In this document: positions 34,802-44,213 of the stretch, one piece after another | Numbering within the stretch: the first letter of the stretch is position 1 | Layout: the number at the start of each line of letters is the position of its first letter | DNA from: JBBIRG01 sp964410965 | Lineage (GTDB): Bacteria; CLD3; SB21; JBBIRG01 | Direction: 5' to 3' | NCBI GenBank assembly: GCA_964410965.1 | Contig: CAYPIY010000012.1 | Location: 54,532 to 118,531 of the forward strand | Length of the DNA: 64,000 nt | The notes under the pieces: model-generated | Seen by the model: only the letters and a program-made list of their open reading frames with translations | What the model was told of the DNA's origin: nothing | Database searches by the model: none | Translations under genes and position numbers: made by a program

Positions 34802-36415
34802 TTAATCGCTGGTGATTTTTTCTTCGACAGCGTTTTCATCCGCGGCCTGGGTTGCGCTGTTGGTATACCGGACCACACGCCGTTCCCGGATCACCACGAC
34901 TTTGATCTGGCCGGGGTACTGCATCTCGCTCTGGATCTTGTTCGCGACGTTGGAACTGAGCAGTGCGGTTTGCGCATCGTCCATTTTATCGGCTTCAACG
35001 ATGATGCGGATCTCGCGTCCCGCGAAGATCGCGTACACTTTCGCGACGCCTTCGAACTGCTGGGCGATCTGTTCCAGTTTTTCGATCCTCGCGCCGTATG
35101 CCTCTAAAGGCTCTCTGCGGGCGCCGGGGCGCGATCCGCTGATGATGTCCGCCGAGGTAACGAGCTGTGAGATCGGATGAATCGGTTCCGCTTCGTCGTG
35201 ATGCGCGAGGATGGAATTGATCACCACTTCATGTTCCTTGCAGCGGGTCGCGACTTCCACGCCGATGGTGACGTGACTGCCTTCGGTGTCATTGCTCATC
35301 GCCTTGCCGATGTCGTGGAACAATCCGGCGCGCCGGGCCAGCTGAACGTCGTAACCCAGTTCCGCGGCCAGCGTTCCCGCAAGAAGGGAGACTTCCTTGG
35401 CGTGCTGAAGTACATTCTGACCGTAACTGGTCCGGTATTTCAGCCGGCCGAGCATCGCTTTCATCTCCGGATGGACGTTCTTGATGTTCAGGCTGTTCAG
35501 CACTTCTTCGGAGGCTTTATTCATCTGGTTCTCGACGTACTTGCGCGCCTTTTCGACCACATCATCGATGTATTCCGGCTGGATGTTCGGGTTCTCGACC
35601 AGTTTGGACATCGCGATACGCGCGATTTCACGCTTTACGGGATCGAACCCCGACAGCACGACGACTTCGGGCGTATCGTCGATGATGACCTTCACGCCGG
35701 TCGAGTTTTCGAAGGCTTTGATGTTTCGTCCCTCTCGGCCGATGATCGCGCCCTTGATGCGTTCGTTGGGCAGGTCAACGGAGGTCAGCGTGGTTTCCGA
35801 CGTGTGATCGGACGCCAGGCGCTGGATGGCGTCGGACAGTATCCATTTCGCCTCGAACGTCGCTTTCTGCTGGGCTTCGGACTTGATCTGGAGCATGAGC
35901 TCAGCCGCCTCTCTCTGGGCGCGTTTGGTGATCGATTCCAGAAACTGCTTTTTGGCGTCTTCCTGCGAAAGTCCGGTGACTTTTTCCAGTTTTTCCGTCT
36001 GCTGCTGGATCAGGGAATCAATTTTCTGCTCGCGGGCCGAGAGTTCATCCGTCCTGACCGCCAGCTGACGCTGGTCGGCGATCAGTTTCTGTTCTTTTTC
36101 AAGCGCGCCGTTCATTTTCTGGCGGATGTCTTTCTCGCGGTTCGCGAGGCGGCTTTCGAACTGGCGGAGTTTTTTCTCGCGCTCGTCCGCCTCGGCGGTA
36201 AGCTTGATCTTGAACTGCTGCCAGCGTTCTTTCGCCTTGACCTGGGCGTCCCGCTTGATCTGTTCGGCCTCACGGTTCGCGTCGCGGATGACATTATCGG
36301 CCGTTTTTCTCACTTCGGCGATCTTATTGCGCCCCACGTATTTCGCGAGCACCCAGCCCAGGATGAACATCGCGATTCCGCTGCCGACGATTAATATGAT
36401 TGAAAGCAAATCCAT
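34802..36415 (-). CDS. rny: ribonuclease Y
   Basis: Membrane-anchored endoribonuclease that starts mRNA decay. The 537 residues have the family layout: one N-terminal membrane helix (about 3-24), a long charged coiled coil (about 30-200), a KH domain with IIGREGRNIKAFE (about 223-235) and an HD domain with GLFHDIGKAM. Length and order are standard. AAGGA precedes the ATG. It appears to be transcribed alone. Confidence 0.97.
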   Translation of the reverse strand: MDLLSIILIVGSGIAMFILGWVLAKYVGRNKIAEVRKTADNVIRDANREAEQIKRDAQVKAKERWQQFKIKLTAEADEREKKLRQFESRLANREKDIRQKMNGALEKEQKLIADQRQLAVRTDELSAREQKIDSLIQQQTEKLEKVTGLSQEDAKKQFLESITKRAQREAAELMLQIKSEAQQKATFEAKWILSDAIQRLASDHTSETTLTSVDLPNERIKGAIIGREGRNIKAFENSTGVKVIIDDTPEVVVLSGFDPVKREIARIAMSKLVENPNIQPEYIDDVVEKARKYVENQMNKASEEVLNSLNIKNVHPEMKAMLGRLKYRTSYGQNVLQHAKEVSLLAGTLAAELGYDVQLARRAGLFHDIGKAMSNDTEGSHVTIGVEVATRCKEHEVVINSILAHHDEAEPIHPISQLVTSADIISGSRPGARREPLEAYGARIEKLEQIAQQFEGVAKVYAIFAGREIRIIVEADKMDDAQTALLSSNVANKIQSEMQYPGQIKVVVIRERRVVRYTNSATQAADENAVEEKITSD

Positions 36416-36553
36416 AACAATCCTTTTTGTCTGGTTCGGTTTAGTCTTCTGTAACGAAAAATAATTTACGATATATAATGTTTAATATCAAGAATATATG
36501 GAAAAAGTTAAACTTCTTTAAGGGGTTTAACTTTTTTACTTCACATTTCGGAC

Positions 36554-36590
36554 AAAAAAAATCCCGGGGGAATTGGCTTTCCCCCGGGAC
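36554..36590 (-). terminator. intrinsic terminator after the small outer-membrane-like gene
   Basis: On the minus strand TCCCGGGGGAA pairs with its complement (about 11 bp) around a short loop and is followed by eight T. It lies about 22 bases after the stop at 36613. Confidence 0.93.
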
Positions 36591-36612
36591 CGAAAGATAG
36601 ATTATCTTTAGA

Positions 36613-37158
36613 TTACTTGATGCGAATAAGGATACCTAATTCAACACCGAACTGTGTGGCACCAGCGTCGCCTAAGTTCAAACCGTCCATAACGAAGTAC
36701 GGGGAACCATAAAGAGCGCCGCCTTCCATCGGCCAATACTGGAATTCTGCAGGATAAATGCCTAAGCTCATCGGGGCAGTCAGTTTGCCTTTGTCGTTCA
36801 TGCGTTTGTTGCCTTCGCCCAAACCCATGTACAGATCAAGACCGCCACCAACGCGCATCTTGTCCTGGCCCCAGTAGAAATAACGTCCACCGAGGGTTAA
36901 ATCGATAGCGGCATCCAGATCGGTAACTTTTTTGAAGCCTAAACCGAGGTTCACGCCGAGCTTGTCGATTACGAAATAGCGGCCCCAAACTGCCGGAGCA
37001 ATTGTGGTGACGCCTTCAGCGTTGTCCCATTTTCCTTTGTAGCTATCAAACAGAACTCCGCCCATTGCGAAATCGATTTCGCCTTTTTCCTGTGCGAAAG
37101 CACTGCCAGTCAGAGCGACCATAGCGACTAAAGATAATACCATCGCTAACTTCTTCAT
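36613..37158 (-). CDS. small secreted beta-barrel-like outer membrane protein
   Basis: A 181-residue protein with a clear signal peptide (residues 1-22, cleavage after SAFA). The mature part alternates short hydrophobic strands with turns (for example VNLGLGFKKV, DLTLGGRYFYWG, MRVGGGLDLYMGLG, FGVELGILIRIK) and ends in a strand, as outer membrane barrels of the OmpA/OmpW size class do. An AAGGAG site and a very strong terminator suggest high expression. No specific family is recognised. Confidence 0.7.
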   Translation of the reverse strand: MKKLAMVLSLVAMVALTGSAFAQEKGEIDFAMGGVLFDSYKGKWDNAEGVTTIAPAVWGRYFVIDKLGVNLGLGFKKVTDLDAAIDLTLGGRYFYWGQDKMRVGGGLDLYMGLGEGNKRMNDKGKLTAPMSLGIYPAEFQYWPMEGGALYGSPYFVMDGLNLGDAGATQFGVELGILIRIK

Positions 37159-37494
37159 CTGTTTTCTCCTTATTTAGTTAGTGTTCTCTTCCAACATTTA
37201 AAATGGAAGATTGAGTTAATTATGCACAAAATTAAATATCAGAAACCTTATTCAAGTAAATCAGAAAAATTAACTATACTCAAATGTCCAATCAGATTAA
37301 ATAAAAAAACAAACAATGTCAAGTAAAATTTTAACCATAAAACTAAAACAAAACATTCATTTGAAAATTCCCTGCAAAACCAATACCAATAAATTAAAAA
37401 AACTTAATATAATAAAAACATTGTTTAGTCTGTATCCTAATTTGAAATCGAATATGACTAACATTTCATTAAAGCGCCATATTGTCCTATGTTA

Positions 37495-37520
37495 TGTCAG
37501 ATTTTCATCGGTATCTGACA
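37495..37520. promoter_or_regulatory. inverted repeat upstream of cstA, possible operator
   Basis: TGTCAGAT and ATCTGACA form a perfect 8 bp inverted repeat with a 10-base centre, about 140 bases before the cstA start. It could bind a dimeric regulator or fold in the leader RNA. It is not followed by a T run, so it is not a simple terminator. Confidence 0.35.
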
Positions 37521-37648
37521 ATTATCCGGAAGAAGGACAAATGATCAACCGATACAGCTTGTGTAAAGTTTGCAAAGAGAAAATTAGTGTTCTGAATAAA
37601 AAGCTTGATTCGGTTTAATATATATATAATATTATTCAATAAAACAAC

Positions 37649-37654
37649 GGAGGG
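37649..37654 (+). promoter_or_regulatory. cstA: ribosome binding site deciding the cstA start
   Basis: GGAGGG lies four bases before the GTG at 37659. The upstream in-frame ATG at 37605 has no such site and would add an AT-rich 18-residue leader, so the GTG is preferred. Confidence 0.8.
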
Positions 37655-37658
37655 ACCG

Positions 37659-39113
37659 GTGATCTCTTTTCTGGGTTGTATGGTTTTGCTGGTTTTAGGT
37701 TATGTTTTTTACGGAAGAATCGCCGAAAAAGCATTCGGTGCTGATTCGGGAAGGGTGACTCCGGCGATCCGGCTGCGTGACAACGTCGATTATATCCCGA
37801 TGCCCTGGTGGAAGATATTCCTGATTCAGTTTCTTAATATCGCCGGTTTGGGTCCGATCTTCGGAGCGGTCGCGGGTGCGATGTGGGGACCGGTCGCGTT
37901 TCTTTGGATTGTCCTGGGCTGCATTTTCGCGGGAGCTTTCCATGATTTTTTTTCCGGGATGATGTCGGTACGTCATGACGGGCAAAGCATTCCTGAAATC
38001 GTCGGCCGGTATCTTGGGAGCGGATTCAAGCAGTTCATGCGCGTTTTTACCGTATTGCTGATGGTTCTCGTCGGTGCGGTATTCATCATGGGGCCGGCGA
38101 AAATCCTCGACGGACTGACGTCGGAATCGTTCGGGTTGTCTTTCTGGGCCGCGCTGATTTTTATCTATTATATATTGGCGACTTTGCTGCCCATCGATAA
38201 GATCATCGGGCGGATATATCCCGTTTTCGGATTTGCGCTTTTATTTATGGCGGCCGGTATCACCGTTGGGCTGCTTGCGGAGGGATACGTGATTCCCGAA
38301 CTGGTTCCGGCGAACCTGATTAACATGCATGACAGCCCGTCTGATTTTCCCGTATTTCCGATGCTGTTTGTGACCGTGGCCTGCGGGGCGATATCCGGTT
38401 TTCATTCCACGCAGTCGCCGCTGATGGCACGCTGCCTTCCTGATGAAAAATTGGGACGCCGCGTATTTTACGGCGCTATGATCGCCGAAGGGGCCGTGGC
38501 GATGATCTGGGCCGCGGCGGGCATGGCATTTTTCGGGGGCGTCCGAGAACTGAACGGCGTCATGGCGGAACAAGGGAACAACGCCGCGTGGGCAGTAAAC
38601 GAGATATCGAACACGCTCCTCGGGAAGTTCGGAGGCGCGCTGGCGATCCTCGGCGTGGTCGCTGCGCCCATCACCTCCGGTGATACGGCCTTCCGCAGCG
38701 GACGGCTGATTGTCGCCGATTTTCTCGGACTGAACCAGCGGCCGATCAGTAAGCGCCTGATGATCAGCATCCCGTTGTTCATCACGGGTTTTCTGCTGAC
38801 CCAGATTGATTTCGGCGTCATCTGGCGGTATATGGCGTGGTCGAACCAGACGCTGGCAACCATTGTGCTCTGGGCGATCACCGTTTACATGATGCGGGAA
38901 AACAAATTCTACTGGATGGCGCTGGTTCCGGCCGTGTTCATGACGGCTGTCTGTACGACCTATATTTTAGTCGCTCCGGAAGGCCTGCAATGGCCGCTGC
39001 AAACCGGCTACTGGACGGGATTCGGAGTTACCGCGGCGGTCACGGTCATGTTCTTTTTTCTGAGTTTCAACGGGAGGAAACCAAACCCTGCGGTTTCCGA
39101 TCCCATCCAGTGA
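37659..39113 (+). CDS. cstA: CstA-family carbon starvation protein (peptide/pyruvate transporter)
   Basis: Polytopic inner membrane transporter; in other bacteria CstA-type proteins import peptides or pyruvate during carbon limitation. The 484 residues carry the family landmarks RLRDNVDYIPMPWWKIFLIQ and FLNIAGLGPIFGAVAGAMWG near the N-terminus and SGFHSTQSPLMARCL in the middle. The length matches the shorter CstA branch (about 480-500) rather than the E. coli 700-residue form. The start is a GTG chosen on its ribosome binding site. The AI-2E family gene follows after 18 bases. Confidence 0.93.
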   Translation: MISFLGCMVLLVLGYVFYGRIAEKAFGADSGRVTPAIRLRDNVDYIPMPWWKIFLIQFLNIAGLGPIFGAVAGAMWGPVAFLWIVLGCIFAGAFHDFFSGMMSVRHDGQSIPEIVGRYLGSGFKQFMRVFTVLLMVLVGAVFIMGPAKILDGLTSESFGLSFWAALIFIYYILATLLPIDKIIGRIYPVFGFALLFMAAGITVGLLAEGYVIPELVPANLINMHDSPSDFPVFPMLFVTVACGAISGFHSTQSPLMARCLPDEKLGRRVFYGAMIAEGAVAMIWAAAGMAFFGGVRELNGVMAEQGNNAAWAVNEISNTLLGKFGGALAILGVVAAPITSGDTAFRSGRLIVADFLGLNQRPISKRLMISIPLFITGFLLTQIDFGVIWRYMAWSNQTLATIVLWAITVYMMRENKFYWMALVPAVFMTAVCTTYILVAPEGLQWPLQTGYWTGFGVTAAVTVMFFFLSFNGRKPNPAVSDPIQ

Positions 39114-39131
39114 TCTAACCGGGATATCAGT

Positions 39132-40364
39132 ATGTCACAGGAATATGATTCCAAGTTTTTTCTCGTGGCGGTGGTCATCGTCATCCTGTTCGGTGTGTGG
39201 TTTTTTTCCGTTCAGGGAGCCATGTCGCCGTTCATTTTATCGCTGATCATTATCGGGTTTCTGATCCCCTTCCGCCAGAACCGTTCCATCCGGGTGCTGA
39301 TCGCGCTGGTCTTTACCATTTTCATGATCTGGCTGTTTCATTACCTGCAGGAAATCATTGCGCCCTTCCTGATTTCGTTTGCGCTGGCGTACCTGTTTGA
39401 CCCCGTGGTGGACAAGTTCCAGACCAAAAAGATTTCCCGGACTTTTTCCATCATGATCATCATTTTTTTCATTGTCAGTTCCCTTGTTCTTTTCGGCCTG
39501 TTCGTGATCCCCCAGTTCGTCACCGAAGTTCAGGCACTGGGAAAAACCCTTCCGTCTTACCAGGAATTCAAGGATAACCTGAAGCTAAACTGGGCGGATT
39601 TTTTCAGCCGGATCGGGATCGACGTGAACTACATGTTCCAGGTCATCGAAACCGAAAGCAAGCAAAAATTTTCCGAATTCCTGAAGTATTTTTCCGCAGG
39701 CGCGGAGGGCATCAGCAGCAGCCTCAGCTCGATCATCACCCAGCTGATCAACCTGATCCTGATTCCTTTCGCCACTTTTTATTTCCTCAGGGATTTTGAC
39801 CGGAACATGAATTATCTGCGGGGCAAAATACCGGACCGCCATAAAAACCGGGCGGAAAAAATATATTCCAGAATCAATACGATCCTGAGCCTGTACATCC
39901 GCGGCAAGATTTTAGTCGCTTTCATCATCGCGCTGATTACCTGGACCCTGCTCCTGATTTTCCAGATCAACTTCGCGCTCATCATCGCATTGCTCGCGGG
40001 ATTTCTGAGCCTGATCCCGTATGTGGGATCGATCCTGAAATTCGGGATCGGCATTCTGCTCGGCCTGATGAATCCTGATCCGGTGACCTCCGAAGTGATC
40101 ATTTTGTCGGTACTGCTTCTGGTGGAAATTCTGGATATGGTGATCATTTCGCCCAAGGTCATCGGCGAGAAGCTAGGCATCCATCCCGTTCTGATGATTT
40201 TCTCGATGTTCGTTTTCGCGAAAGTGCTCGGTATTCTCGGATTGCTGATCGCGATTCCGGTTACGGCCATTTTAAAGGTCTTCATACTCGAATGGTACGA
40301 ACAGCATTTTTATAACAAGGAATTCCTGGGGGAGGAAAAACCGGCGGCGGACAGACAGGACTGA
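39132..40364 (+). CDS. AI-2E family transporter (PerM/YdgG-like)
   Basis: A 410-residue membrane protein of the PerM family. Helices cluster at both ends (about 10-75 and 205-375) with a soluble middle part (about 110-200). The conserved segment LISFALAYLFDPVVDKFQ and the late PYVGSILKFGIGILLGLM and ISPKVIGEKLGIHPVLMI regions are typical. Members have been linked to autoinducer-2 export or to sodium/proton exchange, so the substrate is open. It follows cstA closely and may share its transcript. Confidence 0.92.
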   Translation: MSQEYDSKFFLVAVVIVILFGVWFFSVQGAMSPFILSLIIIGFLIPFRQNRSIRVLIALVFTIFMIWLFHYLQEIIAPFLISFALAYLFDPVVDKFQTKKISRTFSIMIIIFFIVSSLVLFGLFVIPQFVTEVQALGKTLPSYQEFKDNLKLNWADFFSRIGIDVNYMFQVIETESKQKFSEFLKYFSAGAEGISSSLSSIITQLINLILIPFATFYFLRDFDRNMNYLRGKIPDRHKNRAEKIYSRINTILSLYIRGKILVAFIIALITWTLLLIFQINFALIIALLAGFLSLIPYVGSILKFGIGILLGLMNPDPVTSEVIILSVLLLVEILDMVIISPKVIGEKLGIHPVLMIFSMFVFAKVLGILGLLIAIPVTAILKVFILEWYEQHFYNKEFLGEEKPAADRQD

Positions 40365-40374
40365 AATCCATGGA

Positions 40375-40440
40375 ACACGGATTACACCGATTGATCGGAT
40401 GTTCACGGATGAACACAGATGAAAAAAACCCGGTTAATGT
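40375..40440. repeat. degenerate dispersed repeat of the 'ACACGGATTACACGG' kind
   Basis: The sequence contains ACACGGATTACACCGATT and TTCACGGATGAACACAGATG, short quasi-tandem units of a type I know from intergenic spaces of many FCB, cyanobacterial and planctomycete genomes. It lies between the convergent AI-2E and glycosyltransferase genes. Whether other copies exist in this genome cannot be seen here. Confidence 0.5.
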
Positions 40441-40482
40441 ACATGAAGAAGAGTTTAATCCGTAAAATCCGCTTTCTTCTAT

Positions 40483-41595
40483 TTACTTCCATTTAAACAA
40501 TCCGAATGAGCCTTTGAATCCTACCCATAATACATACGGCGTCTGACATACAAACCACAAAAGAAATAGAGGAAAAGAAAACTTTTTTTTGAACATCCGG
40601 CTGCCGGAAACGATAACCGTCAAATCGATGATCCATTTGTTAAGCCAAGCGAATGCCGTCATCAGGAGGACGGTACCGGAGATGAAGGAGAGAAAGAGTC
40701 CGGCGAATAACGCGGCATGAAAAACATACACGCACGAAAGATAAGCGAGGAAGGCCGGGTTGAGTTTTATCATTGCGGTCGCATTGGATGCCCATCGGGT
40801 TCTCTGGTGGATCAACCGGCTGAAATTCGCCGCCGGCGCGGTGACCGAAAATGAATTCTCATCGGCTGAAAATACAATTCTCCACGTTGTTTTTTTACGG
40901 ATCTGCTGCACCATCAGGACATCGTCGCCGGAAAGCCGTTTCATGACCGGAAGGAAACCGCCGGCATCGTCAAACGCCTTCCTGCGGTAAGCGAGATTCT
41001 GTCCGCTGGCAGACAAAGAAAATCCAAGGTTGCATGCCCCGCATGCGCATGTCATCAGCGCGAGGAAGTCGACCGCCTGGAGATTCTCAAAAACCGACTT
41101 TCCCTCAATGGAGGAAAATCCGATGACCATGCCGGTGTCATCCGAAAAATATTTCAATACAGTTTCAATCCAGGCTTGTCCTACGGTGCAGTCAGCGTCC
41201 GTGAACATCAGGATGTCGCCCCGCGAGGACTCAACGCCCGTCTGAAGCGCCCATTTTTTCGGGGAATATCCGGCAGGAGTTTCCCGGATCGTGATCAGTT
41301 GAAGGGATTCGTGCCTGCTCCTCATTTCCTCGATGATCGCGCCCATTTTGTCGGTGGACCGGTCGTTGACCACGATCACTTCGAAACGGTCTGCCGGATA
41401 GGACTGATGCAGGACAGAATCCAGGCACTTTTGAATGGAAGATTCCTCGTTCCTCGCGGCGATGATCACCGAAACGAACGGCTTTGACCCTGAACGGGTA
41501 TGACGGCTTATGAATAAACCGACGATGAAAGCCATTCCCGCAAACAGGTAAACCAAAAGGCCGGACAGGAGGACCATCAAAAACCAGTTCAGCAT
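40483..41595 (-). CDS. family 2 glycosyltransferase, membrane-bound (copy b)
   Basis: A 370-residue GT2 enzyme: an N-terminal membrane helix, the GT-A fold with VSVIIAARNEESSIQKCLDS, VIVVNDRSTDKM and the DxD-type MFTDADCTV, the late SGDDVLM (acid-base region) and QRTRWASN, then three C-terminal helices. The frame extends upstream to 41652, but the ATG at 41595 has GAGG eight bases before it and leaves a 10-base gap to the upstream paralogue instead of an overlap. It is the last gene of the minus-strand operon. The acceptor is unknown; a lipid or polysaccharide is likely. Confidence 0.9.
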   Translation of the reverse strand: MLNWFLMVLLSGLLVYLFAGMAFIVGLFISRHTRSGSKPFVSVIIAARNEESSIQKCLDSVLHQSYPADRFEVIVVNDRSTDKMGAIIEEMRSRHESLQLITIRETPAGYSPKKWALQTGVESSRGDILMFTDADCTVGQAWIETVLKYFSDDTGMVIGFSSIEGKSVFENLQAVDFLALMTCACGACNLGFSLSASGQNLAYRRKAFDDAGGFLPVMKRLSGDDVLMVQQIRKKTTWRIVFSADENSFSVTAPAANFSRLIHQRTRWASNATAMIKLNPAFLAYLSCVYVFHAALFAGLFLSFISGTVLLMTAFAWLNKWIIDLTVIVSGSRMFKKKFSFPLFLLWFVCQTPYVLWVGFKGSFGLFKWK

Positions 41596-41605
41596 CAGGT
41601 GTTCC

Positions 41606-42739
41606 TCATTTGGATTCCAGTGTCGTTGCAAACCGCCGGTCCTTCCACTCAAACTTCACAAAAAGCCCGAGCAGGCCGAAAACGGTTATATAGTAAGGAT
41701 GAAGTATTGCGATCACGGGATAAAACAGCATAAAAGTCAGACGGCGAAAACGTAACGCCGAGATCAGGAGGAAAAAACCGTCGGCCGTAAATTTGACCAG
41801 GAAAGGCAGAATCGTCCACTGCCATTCACCGGGTTCCGCGACGAGCAACAAAGGCGTGGACAATGCAATTCCGGCATTGAACAACCACACCAGAACCAGG
41901 GGCAGGATCATTTTCGGGGAATAATGTTTAGACTTGGAAGCGTGCCTGATTTTCTGATGGAAGAAATATTTCCATGTAGCAGGCGGATCCGTTACGACCT
42001 GCGCGTCCGGGTAAGGGCAGTAAGCGATTTTCCACGGTGTTTTCTTAAATAAATGCATGAGCAGGTCGTCATCCCCGGAGATGAAGGGCGCGATCTTTGA
42101 AAACCCGCCGACTTCAGTGAACGGTTTTTTCCTGTATGCGAGACTTCGGCCCGTCGCGGTAGCGGGATAGCCAGCTTTCGCGGTTGCGCAGGCAATGGCG
42201 GCAAGCGACAGCCCGTCCAGCGCCGAAAAACGGTGCTGCAGGGAATAAGGATTCTTCGGAACGATCGGTGAGTATCCGATCACCATCCCGGTCTGATCGT
42301 CAAAACAGGAGATCATTTTTCCGATCCATCCCGGTTGCGGGCGGCAGTCCGCGTCGGTGCAAAGCAGAATCCCGCCCCTCGAATGCTCTATGCCGACGGA
42401 AAGGGCATGCTTCTTCGGCGCGATGCCCGGCGGTACCTCATGGATGCGTATCACCGTTACATTCCTTATTTTCGTGTGATACGACCGGGCGATATCTCCG
42501 GTATTGTCGGCTGAGCGGTCGTCGATAACAATTACCTCAAACAGTTCCGGGCTGTACTCCTGCCGCGCCAGGGCCTCAAGACATTCGCCGATATGTGCGG
42601 ATTCATTCCGCGCGGCAATAAGAACCGTGACGGATTCGGGAGTTTTGTTTTCCGGGGAACGATAAAGAATCAGCCATGCCGACAAAACCAGAACGGCTGA
42701 AAAATAAACGCCGGCAAAAATCATCAAAGGTAAAATCAT
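41606..42739 (-). CDS. family 2 glycosyltransferase, membrane-bound (copy a)
   Basis: A 377-residue paralogue of the next gene with the same layout: N-terminal helix, VTVLIAARNESAHIGECLEA, VIVIDDRSADNTG, LCTDADCRPQPGWI, a ISGDDDLLMHL segment, a HQKIRHASK motif corresponding to QxxRW, and C-terminal helices. The W of QxxRW is replaced by H here. The frame begins at a TTG (42745), but the ATG at 42739 is the natural start. The two enzymes may act in sequence on one glycan; that is inference from tandem position. Confidence 0.9.
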   Translation of the reverse strand: MILPLMIFAGVYFSAVLVLSAWLILYRSPENKTPESVTVLIAARNESAHIGECLEALARQEYSPELFEVIVIDDRSADNTGDIARSYHTKIRNVTVIRIHEVPPGIAPKKHALSVGIEHSRGGILLCTDADCRPQPGWIGKMISCFDDQTGMVIGYSPIVPKNPYSLQHRFSALDGLSLAAIACATAKAGYPATATGRSLAYRKKPFTEVGGFSKIAPFISGDDDLLMHLFKKTPWKIAYCPYPDAQVVTDPPATWKYFFHQKIRHASKSKHYSPKMILPLVLVWLFNAGIALSTPLLLVAEPGEWQWTILPFLVKFTADGFFLLISALRFRRLTFMLFYPVIAILHPYYITVFGLLGLFVKFEWKDRRFATTLESK

Positions 42740-42809
42740 GGACAATTTTCTGAATCCGCATGAAAGCGGTCTCTGGTAAACAGGTTCACGCCGGATATCC
42801 GGGCGGTGA

Positions 42810-43460
42810 TCAGGCGTGATGACTGACGAGTATCAGAATATCATGGAACACTTCATCCATGGGCCGCTCCCCGTCAATCTGGCGGCGGATTCCGGTTTTT
42901 CCGTAGTAATCCCTGAGAGGGGCGGTCTCGGACTCATACACATTGAACCGGGTTTCGATCGCGTCCGGCTGGTCATCGGGGCGCTGGTAAAGCTTGCCGC
43001 CGCATTTGTCGCAGTATTTCAGGTCTTTCGGAGGCTTGGTGATTTTGTTGTAGACCTCGCCGCAGTTTTTACAGAGCAAACGGTTGGTCAGCCTTTCAAA
43101 CAGATGGTCTTTAGATACGACAATATCGATGACGGCATCGAGGCCGATTTTCATCTCGCGCATGATATGGTCCAGAGCCTCAGCCTGCGCGACGGTGCGG
43201 GGGAAACCGTCAAGGATAAAGCCGTGACGGCAATGGTGAGATTTTAATTTTTCCTGAACCAGACCGATGATGATGTCGTCGGGAACAAGGTGTCCCTCGT
43301 TCATGAACCGGACGGCCTGCAATCCCAGCGGTGAGTTGTTTTTGATGGCTTCCCGGAGGATATCGCCCGTAGAAATCTGCGGAATGGTGAAACGGTCCAC
43401 CAGCATTTTCGACTGCGTGCCTTTTCCCACGCCCGGCGCGCCCAATAATAATAATCTCAT
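42810..43460 (-). CDS. adk: adenylate kinase
   Basis: Converts AMP and ATP to two ADP. The 216 residues have the P-loop GAPGVGKGTQ at the start and the DGFPRTVAQAEAL segment. They include a full-length LID with four zinc-binding cysteines (LLCKNCGEVYN and YCDKCGGKLY), the metal-stabilised form typical of many non-enteric bacteria. It follows trmB with a 10-base gap. Confidence 0.98.
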   Translation of the reverse strand: MRLLLLGAPGVGKGTQSKMLVDRFTIPQISTGDILREAIKNNSPLGLQAVRFMNEGHLVPDDIIIGLVQEKLKSHHCRHGFILDGFPRTVAQAEALDHIMREMKIGLDAVIDIVVSKDHLFERLTNRLLCKNCGEVYNKITKPPKDLKYCDKCGGKLYQRPDDQPDAIETRFNVYESETAPLRDYYGKTGIRRQIDGERPMDEVFHDILILVSHHA

Positions 43461-43470
43461 AATGCGCTCC

Positions 43471-44205
43471 TCATGGATTGGTAATCATGAAAGTAGATGG
43501 AAAATTGTATTTTGCCCTCAGTTTTAAAATCGGAAAACTCAGATTTTGCGAAAAAACATATTCATCGTTGTCGATTTCAGGATGAAGTGATTTCATAAAT
43601 TTCATGAAATAGATCTGTTTTCCCTCGGCGCGCCATTTTTTCTCGTACTTGGTCTCGTAGTGCACGTCCAGTTTTTCCACCCAGGGGTCGGAAAAGGCGT
43701 TCCTGAAACAGCCCGATTCCGGAATGCATTCGTGCACCCAGTCTTTATACTCGGCGTCATCGGTGGATACGGTCAGAGACGACCGGATTTTTCTCGCGAA
43801 CATCCGCAGCGTGACGGGATTGATCATACGCCGCTTTTTGTGACGTTTCTTGAACCAGGGGTCGGGAAAATGCAGGTACAGGTTGTCGGTGGATTTATCC
43901 GCGAACAGCGACCAGACAAGAAGTTTCGCGTCGCCGATCATCAGCCGCGCGTTGGTGATTTCCTGGCGGACCAGTTTTCGGTCGGCTTTTTTGAGATAAA
44001 GTCCGTCGATTTCAATGCCGATGATGTTGCGGCCCGGATGATCCTTCGCGAAAGGAACAAGAAAACTTCCGTTTCCGATCCCGATCTCCAGATCAACAGG
44101 ATTGTCGTTCTGAAACACGGCCGGCCAGTCGAGGGAGCGGTTTTCCGGGATCCGCTGTTCAATCTCAGGATCACGCCAAGGAAAGATATAGGTTGTGTGA
44201 TTCAT
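43471..44205 (-). CDS. trmB: tRNA (guanine-N7)-methyltransferase
   Basis: Makes m7G46 in tRNA using SAM. The protein contains the SAM-binding VDLEIGIGNGSFLVPFAK and the family motif LYLHFPDPWFKKRHKKRR, which is decisive. The 244 residues include a C-terminal part ending in tandem beta strands somewhat longer than the E. coli enzyme. The frame starts at a TTG (44217); the ATG at 44205, eight bases after the upstream stop, is preferred. It is inside the operon from the enoyl-CoA hydratase gene to the glycosyltransferases. Confidence 0.95.
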   Translation of the reverse strand: MNHTTYIFPWRDPEIEQRIPENRSLDWPAVFQNDNPVDLEIGIGNGSFLVPFAKDHPGRNIIGIEIDGLYLKKADRKLVRQEITNARLMIGDAKLLVWSLFADKSTDNLYLHFPDPWFKKRHKKRRMINPVTLRMFARKIRSSLTVSTDDAEYKDWVHECIPESGCFRNAFSDPWVEKLDVHYETKYEKKWRAEGKQIYFMKFMKSLHPEIDNDEYVFSQNLSFPILKLRAKYNFPSTFMITNP

Positions 44206-44213
44206 CAAAGCAG

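Larger units (their letters stand above)
37159..37658. other. 500-base AT-rich divergent intergenic region
   Basis: It separates the minus-strand outer-membrane-like gene from cstA on the plus strand and must hold both promoters. A 100-codon plus-strand frame (37316-37618) is present but AT-driven, without a ribosome binding site or recognisable domain, and I do not call it a gene. One perfect inverted repeat is noted at 37495-37520. Confidence 0.6.

Noticed and set aside
35177..36394. A 405-codon frame antisense to rny
   Set aside because: It mirrors the coiled-coil codons of rny. The translation is compositionally odd (rich in Phe, Asp and Val), and rny on the other strand is certain.
37316..37618. 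A 100-codon plus-strand frame in the AT-rich region before cstA
   Set aside because: No ribosome binding site or recognisable domain, composition typical of random AT-rich translation, and it overlaps the cstA leader and its possible operator.
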